DNA from: Amoebophrya sp. AT5.2
Taxonomy: Eukaryota; Sar; Dinophyceae; Syndiniales; Amoebophryaceae
Direction of reading: 5' to 3'
Assembly: GCA_005223375.1 (NCBI GenBank)
Contig: RXOD01004382.1
Span: forward strand, 1-23,232
DNA: 23,232 bases
This document shows, piece by piece, positions 1 to 7,828 of the stretch (position 1 is the stretch's first letter; every line of letters begins with the position of its first letter). The notes beneath the pieces were generated by a model, which was not told the DNA's origin, made no database searches, and saw nothing but the letters and a program-made list of their open reading frames with translations. Position numbers and translations under genes: made by a program.

Positions 1-2
1 CC

Positions 3-3000
3 GCCGCTGGACCCTCGACGAGTGCATCGGCGGCAGCGTCCTCGGGCGCGTCGGCGATCTCTCCTACGACGACGTCCGTGTCTCACCTGCAGCAGCAGAA
101 CCCCCAGCTGGTATCCGTGAATTGCTTACGGCTTTCGGGGGAAGTCGTAACGTATTTCGTAGATCCCGCTATCATCCGAACCGTGCGCGACTTCAAAGTG
201 TACTTGCACTGCCTTGAGGGGATTCCGCTGTCCCTTTTGTCCGTGTTCCGTGCGGTCGATATCGACGCAACGTCCGGGGGGCAGACGAGGAAGTGCGAAG
301 ACTCCGAGGCCGACGAGGAAGTGCACAGCCGCGACCTGCTCGCGGATTTCGACAAATACGTCCTGGAGAAGGACGATTCGCCACTGGTAGACGTTGCGGA
401 CCACGGCAATATTTCGTCGTCGTCGACAGAGGAGGAGCAGGATCAGAAATCGTCGTGTGATGGAGGACGACCACGTCCTCGGCGCCGCGCTGCAGACGCG
501 TCCGTCGAGCTTCGCTTGGTGATCAACGGGGTCCGCTTTCCGGACGAGGTGCACAGGGACATCGCTTTTCTGGACAGCCTGGGGCTCGAGACCTGCCGAC
601 AGTGGGTGTTTTTGGAGGCGTTCAAGGATCATGCGCTGTGGCAGGCGACCAGCGACAAATCCGCCCTGTTCTGCAGGCTGTGCAAGCAGCACCGTGAGGC
701 CGAAAACGTCCTTCTAGCGTTGGCCGAGAGCCCGAAACTGATCGAGTTCTGTGACCCGGAGACCCGCATGCCCGTGCAGACCAGCGACGCGCTTCCACAG
801 TTCTACTACTTGCCGAGTACAACTTCTGCTGCAGCGGCGTCGGTCGCTGCCGTTCCTGCGTCAGAGCGGGAATCGCAGCCCTCGAGCGTGGGCCTGAAGC
901 TTCCACGCGACCACGAAAAAGCGTCTTCGCAGGACAGTCTCTCCGACCTACGTCTTGGGTGCCCTCTTTCGACTTGCGCAATTGAGCGCACCGGCAGCGG
1001 TACTACGGTTGGCACTGGCCGCGCACGCATGGCGGAAGATTCCAGCATCGTGTACAACCGAAAGACGACAGTCACTAGTTTGGTGAGTGACAGCAACAGC
1101 AACGCAAACGGCCACCGCGATGCGGACGACGGGCCACGACGACACCGAGACGAACACGGGAGCGCGGTTCGCGGAACACCAGCATCTTCGTCGAGAAGTG
1201 GAGGACGAGTGGAGCCAGTCGTGAACAGCCGGAATGAAGAGAGCCTGTACGGAATTTTGGAATCGATGCGGGAGCGGAATACGGGCATGATGCGCAGCGA
1301 GCTGCTACCGACGTGCAAGCGGCCAGTCCAAGTCCGGGCAGACACCAGTTTCGAACACCTCATCGCGTCGACGCGGAAGCCGAATAAGAGAACACCCGCT
1401 CTGTCGGCGGCGAATGGGCGGTCAACGTCAAGTGCGGACGCATCCACGGGGGGGATCGAAGATGCTGCTTCGAGAAGCAGTTCGTCCACATCGGCTGTGC
1501 GCGCGGCGGTCTCGCTTGATGCGCAACAGCAGTCCAACGGAGCGGCCGCGAATGAACTACCGACGCCGACATTGGTCCCACTGCGAGATGTCCGCGGTGG
1601 ATCGAAGCCAGCGGGCGCCGGGGCGTCCTCACGTGTACTACCTGAGGACGAGGCGGCAGGGCTGCGCGAGGATGAAATCGCAGATGCAGACTCAGAATCA
1701 GGAGCGGATGACGGCGGCCCCGAAAATCGAGAAAACCATGCAGCGGTCGTTGATTCGACGGCGTGCCGCGTCACGGGATACTGCCCGTTGCTCCATTCGC
1801 GGTCGGCGGTCCTGGGTAACCCAGATCCTAACCGCCCGCTGCCTTCGTCCCCGTCCTCAGTTTCGTCCGCCGGCAGCCTTACAACCGTGCCCCCGGTGGA
1901 ATTGGAGGGCGAGGCAGTCCAAGTTCCTGGAACCACGACAGTGGAGCGGGAGCCACTTGTTGGTCATGGACGAGAGAACGGTGAAGAGGGGCAGAGGCTG
2001 TTGCAAGAAGAAGCGGAAGAGGTTCGCAAGCAGCAGGAAGACGAAGAGAAGGCAGGCGGCGGAGGAGCGGAGTCGGAAGAAAACGCAGGCGACAGCTCGG
2101 AAACCGGCGGTGCGGACACGGACAACTGTTACGACCCGCATGTGTACTCCTACTACACCTTCTTGTACGATCGGAAAAACGAAATGAGGAAGAGTGGCGG
2201 GGCAGCAGAGGAGACCGCCGAAGAAGGCACACGCACTCTTTCTACAACTGATCCGGTCTCGGGAGAGAAGCAGGGAGAACGCGATGATTCCGCAGCCGGT
2301 GACGAGAGCGAGGTTTCGGCCATTTCTAAAAGCAAAAGCCCCGCCCGAGCTGGAAGCGCTAGCCCGAGGTGGAGCAGTGGAGCGGTCGCGTCCTCCTCTT
2401 CGCGGCTCGAGTGTCTGTTTCGCGGAAAGAACGACGAGCTGTCGAAGATGATGCTTCAGGAGAGCACCCCCCTGGCAGCGCGGCAAGACGAGCATTCTGA
2501 CGTAGAGTCTCTTCAGGATACGTGGACGACGGTATCCGACCGCCTTCCGGCAATGAGCAGCCTGCTCTACACAGTCTTCAGCGAGGCAGACAATGCTTTG
2601 TACAGCTGCGACACGCACGAGCATTCGTCACCCTCCAAACTAAAGCGTAGCCTGAGCTCCGACACCATGCTCGCGGCCTACAACAACGATCTTGAAGCTT
2701 CTGCTGCTCGTGACCGACTTTGCCTCATCAACGACGCCGCTCTGCTCTCGAGAAAGGGGCGGCACGAAGTGCGGCGAGAGACGCAGGCGGCAGGAGCGTC
2801 AAGTCGGATTGGTCGTGCATGCGGAGCGGAGGGGCCACGCCGGCCGCAACAGCAGAACGCAGAGGGACAAGGGGCATCAGCGGCACCCGGGGGAACAGGT
2901 GGCGGACAGGAACCGCCATTCGGTGGATACCAGCGCGGATTGCCATGGGGATACAGTACAGTCCGGACGAACGAGAGCCGCACCTACCGCTCGCCAAATT

Positions 3001-4994
3001 TTGGCGGCATCTTCCGCCGGAGACGCGGGGACACGGAGCGAGCGTCCTTGACCGGTTTCGCCAGAAGATATTTTTCCGGACGAAGCGGACAGAGAACGTT
3101 TCTCGCAGCAGGCAGCGAATTTCTGGACGAGATGAGTGAAGGAGCAATCGCAGCGGAAGAAAAAGAAATTCCGACCAGAATGTCAGGGGCGAGAAGCAGT
3201 TCGAAGACCAGTTGTATGGGCGCATCGAAGCGACCAGACGGCAGCACCACTTCGAAACGGCCTGACCTCGGCAGCACGGTAATCGCTACGAAAAAGCCCG
3301 TCGGCACGTCCGGTGCTCCCGTGACGTGTTTCGAAGTTTTAGAAGAGCACGAGATGGGCATGGGGAGCAGTTTCCGCCCCTGGTCGGATGACGAGAACGC
3401 TGTTTTTCTTGTGCGGCAAAAACACAACCAGCATTGCAGCAAAAAGGCCGTCGTTGCGACGCTAAATTCTACCCCCTCCGCTTGCAGTCCGACGACAGTG
3501 GGCGCATCCACCTCTTCCTCCACGACCCTCCCTCAGCACCTGTCGACCTCAACCAGTTCCCGCGCCGCGGCTGTCAAGCTCGTGGAAGCTATGCGGAGAT
3601 CGCCTCCGAACGGTGTCGTAGAAGTCGAGAACTTCGAAGACCGAGTGGCGGCCGGAGCGGGCGTCGAAAAGTATCAGGTGATGCGTTTCGACGCCTCGTT
3701 TGCCGAGAGTCCTCGCTCCTCGACCGCGGCAGGCGAAGGACGCGAAGCGCAAGTCGCAGAAACTTCTCACGACGACACCATCGCGCCACGACTAGATGAA
3801 TCGAACGAAAGCACGACGACGCTTCTGTACCATGGGCCCATGACTTTGTCGGAATATCTGAGCTTGATGTCATCATCCGGCGAGGATACGTCTCCGACCG
3901 CGAGTGACCCAACGACGATTTGCCCGTTGAGTTCGATCGACCAGGAGGGATCCTCCGTCATGGACGAGGACTGCGGGGCGGACGTAACGAGCCCAGTTGC
4001 GGGCTCCCCGCATAGCCGCTCGAGAAGTCGTGCACCCTCGGTGTCGACGTTTCATCCGATGACAAGAGTCGCATCTCCCGCTGCATCCGAAGACGCATCG
4101 GCAGGAAAAAATCCCGCAACTGTGGGACCAGGACCACGACAACAAACTTCCACCGATGACGCAAACGTACTAGACTCGAGCGATAGCTGGAGCTGCAACC
4201 CAATTGGAGTCGACAAGGCAGCAATAGCAAAGTTTGACGTGGCGGAAGGAGCTCAATCGATAAAGCTCTTTGATAGTCTGGAAGATGACGAAAAATCAGC
4301 CACACTGAGACTGCGCCAAGACCATGACAATCCCGACCAGGAAGTCGTTTCGGTTCTGGACCCCAAGGGCGATTGCAACGAAGGTGGATCATCTTCGACT
4401 GGCTCCGAAGACGAAGACCACGACGACGGGGCAAATGCGGATCCGAGTTGCGTGGTCGACGAAGACGATGTTCGTCATTTTGCAGCTGCAGTCGACGCCA
4501 CCGAATCTGCCCACGGCGAGCGCGGAACAGAATGCGAGAGTGACGCGGGACGAGAGCCTGATGGGGAGGGGACCTTCAGGTACAACCTGCACTACGACAT
4601 GCTGAACTACGTGGACGAAACTGGGCGCACCCCCCTCATGTGGCTTCTCGTCTGGAAGCAAGAACGGGCCGCTCGAGCACTTATCCGCCGCGCAGACTTC
4701 CGCATGTTGAATGTCAAGGACAAGTGGGGGGGCATGGTGCTAACCCTCGCCGTCCCATTGCATGCTTTGTTCCTGGAAACCGTGAGGAGGCGCTCGCGCG
4801 ACCTGGAGCTGGAGTGCCTGGAGGACGTGCTGAAAACGGGGTTCCCCGCATTCCGGCTGGCGGTCAAATTGGGCCTAGCGGAAAAGAGAGAACACATCTT
4901 GCGGCAGCAAGAGAGAATCCTTTCGTTTCTATGCGAGAGGAAGAGGGCGTTGCGAGATCTCGATACCGGGCTTGGAAGGGGAGGCGGGAAGTAA
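3..4994 (+). CDS. Very large disordered protein with ubiquitin-like N-terminal segment and C-terminal ankyrin-like repeats (5' partial)
   Basis: The frame is open from base 3 to the TAA at 4992-4994 with no stop, so the start lies upstream of the window; no ATG is needed inside. Bases about 114-250 encode a segment with the pattern LSGEVV..TVRDFK..L....GIP, which resembles ubiquitin-like domains by eye. A second ordered stretch at about 500-820 is rich in Leu, Cys and Trp. From about 830 to 4560 the protein is low complexity: Ser, Ala, Glu, Gly and Arg runs, including an acidic Lys/Glu block near 1980-2100. The C-terminus (about 4575-4960) contains DETGRTPLMWLL followed by LNVKDKWGGMVLTLAV, which fits degenerate ankyrin repeats, then a basic helical tail. 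There is no intron across nearly 5 kb. A scaffold role is an inference; no enzyme motif is visible. Confidence 0.8.
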   Translation, partial: AAGPSTSASAAASSGASAISPTTTSVSHLQQQNPQLVSVNCLRLSGEVVTYFVDPAIIRTVRDFKVYLHCLEGIPLSLLSVFRAVDIDATSGGQTRKCEDSEADEEVHSRDLLADFDKYVLEKDDSPLVDVADHGNISSSSTEEEQDQKSSCDGGRPRPRRRAADASVELRLVINGVRFPDEVHRDIAFLDSLGLETCRQWVFLEAFKDHALWQATSDKSALFCRLCKQHREAENVLLALAESPKLIEFCDPETRMPVQTSDALPQFYYLPSTTSAAAASVAAVPASERESQPSSVGLKLPRDHEKASSQDSLSDLRLGCPLSTCAIERTGSGTTVGTGRARMAEDSSIVYNRKTTVTSLVSDSNSNANGHRDADDGPRRHRDEHGSAVRGTPASSSRSGGRVEPVVNSRNEESLYGILESMRERNTGMMRSELLPTCKRPVQVRADTSFEHLIASTRKPNKRTPALSAANGRSTSSADASTGGIEDAASRSSSSTSAVRAAVSLDAQQQSNGAAANELPTPTLVPLRDVRGGSKPAGAGASSRVLPEDEAAGLREDEIADADSESGADDGGPENRENHAAVVDSTACRVTGYCPLLHSRSAVLGNPDPNRPLPSSPSSVSSAGSLTTVPPVELEGEAVQVPGTTTVEREPLVGHGRENGEEGQRLLQEEAEEVRKQQEDEEKAGGGGAESEENAGDSSETGGADTDNCYDPHVYSYYTFLYDRKNEMRKSGGAAEETAEEGTRTLSTTDPVSGEKQGERDDSAAGDESEVSAISKSKSPARAGSASPRWSSGAVASSSSRLECLFRGKNDELSKMMLQESTPLAARQDEHSDVESLQDTWTTVSDRLPAMSSLLYTVFSEADNALYSCDTHEHSSPSKLKRSLSSDTMLAAYNNDLEASAARDRLCLINDAALLSRKGRHEVRRETQAAGASSRIGRACGAEGPRRPQQQNAEGQGASAAPGGTGGGQEPPFGGYQRGLPWGYSTVRTNESRTYRSPNFGGIFRRRRGDTERASLTGFARRYFSGRSGQRTFLAAGSEFLDEMSEGAIAAEEKEIPTRMSGARSSSKTSCMGASKRPDGSTTSKRPDLGSTVIATKKPVGTSGAPVTCFEVLEEHEMGMGSSFRPWSDDENAVFLVRQKHNQHCSKKAVVATLNSTPSACSPTTVGASTSSSTTLPQHLSTSTSSRAAAVKLVEAMRRSPPNGVVEVENFEDRVAAGAGVEKYQVMRFDASFAESPRSSTAAGEGREAQVAETSHDDTIAPRLDESNESTTTLLYHGPMTLSEYLSLMSSSGEDTSPTASDPTTICPLSSIDQEGSSVMDEDCGADVTSPVAGSPHSRSRSRAPSVSTFHPMTRVASPAASEDASAGKNPATVGPGPRQQTSTDDANVLDSSDSWSCNPIGVDKAAIAKFDVAEGAQSIKLFDSLEDDEKSATLRLRQDHDNPDQEVVSVLDPKGDCNEGGSSSTGSEDEDHDDGANADPSCVVDEDDVRHFAAAVDATESAHGERGTECESDAGREPDGEGTFRYNLHYDMLNYVDETGRTPLMWLLVWKQERAARALIRRADFRMLNVKDKWGGMVLTLAVPLHALFLETVRRRSRDLELECLEDVLKTGFPAFRLAVKLGLAEKREHILRQQERILSFLCERKRALRDLDTGLGRGGGK

Positions 4995-5090
4995 TGGCGT
5001 CAGACGAAATATTTCGCGGAAAATCAAACTGACCCATCCCTCCTCGCTACTGAAGCATAAAACGTGTTGCAGTCGCAATAGCAAAACCGC

Positions 5091-5675
5091 TTAAAAGCAG
5101 AAAAATACCCGGATGCGCGTCTGAGTTTTAACATTCTTGCAAAGAAGAGTTTCGCGCCCACAAAAATACGTTCTACGGTTTTCGTAGTTTGTTGCGTCTC
5201 TCTCTCTCTCTCGCGCCCACAACAATAAAAAAGAAACTCTCACCAGATGAATACCAGTGTAAAAAACGCATAGAAGTAAAAACCTCCTGCAACTCGTACT
5301 CGTTGCTTGCAGCAGCATTCGCACTAAGATTTCTCGTAGCGGGGCGCGATTACGGGTCTCTCGAGAATTTTTGACGTCGAGAAACGACAGCAATTCTCCT
5401 CGTGGAAGAGGAAAAAGAACAGTTTGTAAAAATATCGTTCCCTCCTGTGGGAAGAAATTGAGACGGTCTTGTTCGCCCTCGGAAACGGCTGAACGAGAGA
5501 CGCGCACTGTCGACGAGGAGGACGAGAGACAGATGATGTAAAGGTAAACAAAGAATCTCACCCACTGCCACATCAGTTCAAAACCAGTTGAGTGAGGATG
5601 AAATCTTGCACAAGAAGAAGGGCGGTATTCCTTTTGCTCATCCATGCATCCGTCGCGAACGCGACCCATTCCCAT
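5091..5675 (-). CDS. Possible small membrane protein on the opposite strand (doubtful)
   Basis: A minus-strand frame starts with a true ATG (complement of 5673-5675) and runs 194 codons to a stop at 5091. It includes two hydrophobic stretches, one near MWQWVRFFVYLYIICL and one near RRFLLLCVFYTGIHL, so a two-pass membrane protein could be drawn. Against it, every other gene here is on the + strand, the sequence shows no family I recognise, and the frame crosses the TC repeat and AT-rich runs typical of spacer. A frame of this length could arise by chance in the roughly 7 kb of spacer examined. Confidence 0.2.
   Translation of the reverse strand: MGMGRVRDGCMDEQKEYRPSSCARFHPHSTGFELMWQWVRFFVYLYIICLSSSSSTVRVSRSAVSEGEQDRLNFFPQEGTIFLQTVLFPLPRGELLSFLDVKNSRETRNRAPLREILVRMLLQATSTSCRRFLLLCVFYTGIHLVRVSFLLLWARERERDATNYENRRTYFCGRETLLCKNVKTQTRIRVFFCF
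5197..5212. repeat. TC dinucleotide microsatellite
   Basis: Eight consecutive TC units in the spacer, bounded by GCG on both sides. Confidence 0.9.
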
Positions 5676-5810
5676 AGATCATACCACTACAGGTACATCA
5701 GAAGCTCCGGCCAACGAATGCTACTGCAAGCCTAGCCTCGGAGGATGGCTTGTGCCGGCACGCGGAGGCAGCGCCTGGCTCCACGGTCTGAGGGGTCGTA
5801 ATAGAGAACG

Positions 5811-7238
5811 ATGTTGCTTTTTTCCTCTCGCGCGCTGGACGCGGCCATGCTCGAGGTGAGCGCTTGGTCTCCGTCAGAGAGCTTCGCTGCGCTCGTGCTT
5901 TTGCGCGAGGTCGGGGACCGGTCGTTTTTCGTGCTGGTGCTCCTGGCGGCGTTGTTCAATGGAAAAAAGTCGCAACTCGCCTGTGCGGTCGCGCTCGCGT
6001 TCGGATTCCAGCTTGCGATCGTGTGTCTGATTGCTCCGGGCGGAATAACTACTAGGCACCACGCCTACAACGCCGCTCTTCCAGCACCAGCTGACTCGCC
6101 GCACCTCGGGAGCGTGTCGTCCGGCGCACAGCTACTTACCGCCGCGTCGTTCAGTTGCCTAGTGGCGAAGATTTTGTGGGACCTGTTTTGCCTGCGGAGG
6201 GCAGCCGATGAAAAGGTGAGCTTCTACAGCGGTAATCCCGGTGGATATGGCGAAGATACGTTCGCGCACGGGGTAGACACCGACCCCCTGCTGGGGCTGG
6301 AGGACGACGATAGTGTGAACGTCGTGTACCTGGACGCGGATGGGCACATCGTCGCGAACAGCCCTTCCGCGGCGCCTGCACGGCCAGGATTGTTGTCGAA
6401 ACACCGCACTGAAGAAGCGGACTCAGGAGGAAGTGGCAGCACAACAACTTTCGCGGCTCGGGAAGATGACGTTTGCTCCGGGTTCGTGACGGAACATGAG
6501 GACGACGACCGAAACTCGTTGGCACCAAGTACGCCGACTCAGAGTCCCTCAACAGCGTCGCAACTTCAAGCTGCAGCTGGCGGCTTTTTTTCTGAGTACG
6601 GCGCGTTTGTCGCACACGGCGAGGACGCTGCGGCGTTTCGTGAGGAGGAGGCGACTCCATCTTCTCGGAGTCGGAACGCACCTCCAAACCAGCAAGACGC
6701 GCTCCTGCCGCTCCCCCGACGCTCCGATGAGGATCTCGAGGCCGCCACCATCGCCTCGTTCCCGAAAACGCTTTCGCAATCGGAGCGGTCCCTGAAGGAG
6801 CACGATTGCTCTTCTACGACAACGACCGTCGTCGAAAAGCTGCTGGGCACCGTGCTGCGCACCCACGACTACGGGAGTCTCGCGGAGCAGGCAGCGACTG
6901 TGCTCTGCCTAGCGATGCTGCTGTTTCTGCTGCAGCTAGAAGACGGTGGGCAGCAACTGCTCTCTGCCCGTATGAGCGTTGCGAGTGGGCCCCGCGGTGG
7001 TCAGCAGCAGACGCAGACGCACATGATTCTGCTTGGTGTAGCGATTCTCGCGGCTGTCCGAAGTGCCGCGGCGGGAGCGGGTTGGGCGTTGGCCGTGTGC
7101 CTGAACAAGCGCGCGGTGATGCTGCTTGGGGTCTTGGTTTTCGGGGGCTTCATTGTCAGCGAAGCGTGCGCAGCGGGGGCTCAGGCGCTGGTGGGGAGAG
7201 CGGGCACTCCAACAAGATTGCAATTGAAGGGCGATTGA
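5811..7238 (+). CDS. GDT1/TMEM165 (UPF0016) family cation transporter-like protein
   Basis: The family consists of membrane proteins with two homologous halves, each carrying an E-x-G-D-[KR]-[ST] motif, that exchange Ca2+ or Mn2+ for H+ in Golgi, vacuole or plastid membranes. The first motif is intact here: REVGDRS, with Glu33, Gly35 and Asp36, at the start of a strongly hydrophobic run, and a further helix is seen around residues 105-125. Residues about 127-360 form a long acidic, Ser/Thr-rich loop, much longer than the usual linker. In the second half, helices resume near residue 362, but the equivalent motif reads LEDGGQQLL (Glu377, Gly379, Gly380), so the aspartate is replaced by Gly. Two further hydrophobic helices follow. 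The protein has 475 residues. The ATG at 5811 is the first after an in-frame TAG at 5802. No introns are needed. Family assignment is good; activity is uncertain. Confidence 0.8.
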   Translation: MLLFSSRALDAAMLEVSAWSPSESFAALVLLREVGDRSFFVLVLLAALFNGKKSQLACAVALAFGFQLAIVCLIAPGGITTRHHAYNAALPAPADSPHLGSVSSGAQLLTAASFSCLVAKILWDLFCLRRAADEKVSFYSGNPGGYGEDTFAHGVDTDPLLGLEDDDSVNVVYLDADGHIVANSPSAAPARPGLLSKHRTEEADSGGSGSTTTFAAREDDVCSGFVTEHEDDDRNSLAPSTPTQSPSTASQLQAAAGGFFSEYGAFVAHGEDAAAFREEEATPSSRSRNAPPNQQDALLPLPRRSDEDLEAATIASFPKTLSQSERSLKEHDCSSTTTTVVEKLLGTVLRTHDYGSLAEQAATVLCLAMLLFLLQLEDGGQQLLSARMSVASGPRGGQQQTQTHMILLGVAILAAVRSAAAGAGWALAVCLNKRAVMLLGVLVFGGFIVSEACAAGAQALVGRAGTPTRLQLKGD

Positions 7239-7828
7239 CGAGACCAATGCCCGATACAAGGTATTGCAAAGAAGATCCGAAGACTTCGATAGCTGTTGGT
7301 TTTCTTTTCCTTGCGTCCCGCGGGACAAGTGCATGTGCAACTGGATGTCGATTAAGGGAGAGTTGTATTGGTATTCGCTTCGGAGTGTGCAGCAGACGGA
7401 GCTTCCACGAGAGAGGTTTTTCGATGCACCGACGACGCAAGAATCAATTGTGTTCATGGGCAGTGAATCTGAAGGTGAAGGCTGTGCTCATGGGACAAAA
7501 AGTCGTGGTTGTACGTCGTGGGCGGCTCCTGTGAATGCGGTGGTCAATACATTGGTTCATGTTCCTCGTGGGGGGGCAAGATCGTGGGCTTCCTCAATCG
7601 TCCTCGGTAGAAGCACCAGCACGTGCTAACGTCGTGTGTAAATTCAGTTCGAGGAGACATCTACATCTTTTCTGCTCTGCTCGGAACGGCCCACACAATT
7701 TCCGTAGCAAATAATGAATTTTGTCGTCCTGAGGAGAGACGCCTTTCTTGAACCCTTCAAGTCGCATTGGAGCTTAGCATTTCTTTGGATAATTATCGAT
7801 CGGGATCGGTGCGCGTGCGGCCGTCGCC
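7239..7828. other. Spacer upstream of the AP2-domain gene
   Basis: This stretch of 590 bp has only short frames without ATG-supported coding character (for example a 121-codon frame at 7264-7629 with no recognisable protein pattern). It is likely the 3' UTR of the transporter gene plus the 5' region of the next gene. An in-frame TAA at 7790-7792 precedes the chosen start of the next gene. Confidence 0.55.

Larger units (their letters stand above)
4995..5810. other. Spacer between the ankyrin-like gene and the GDT1-like gene
   Basis: This 816-bp stretch is more AT-rich than its flanks and has no + strand frame with coding character. It holds a TC microsatellite at 5197-5212 and a 195-codon open frame on the minus strand, listed separately. 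An in-frame TAG at 5802 closes the frame just before the next gene's ATG. Presumably it holds a 3' UTR and 5' UTR, but I see no clear polyadenylation or promoter element. Confidence 0.6.

Noticed and set aside
806..1936. 376-codon minus-strand frame inside the large disordered gene
   Set aside because: Long antisense frames are expected opposite GC-rich Ser/Ala codons; the composition has no protein-like order.
1414..2187. 257-codon plus-strand frame overlapping the large disordered gene
   Set aside because: It is a shadow of the main frame: Arg-rich composition arises from out-of-frame reading of GC-rich low-complexity codons.
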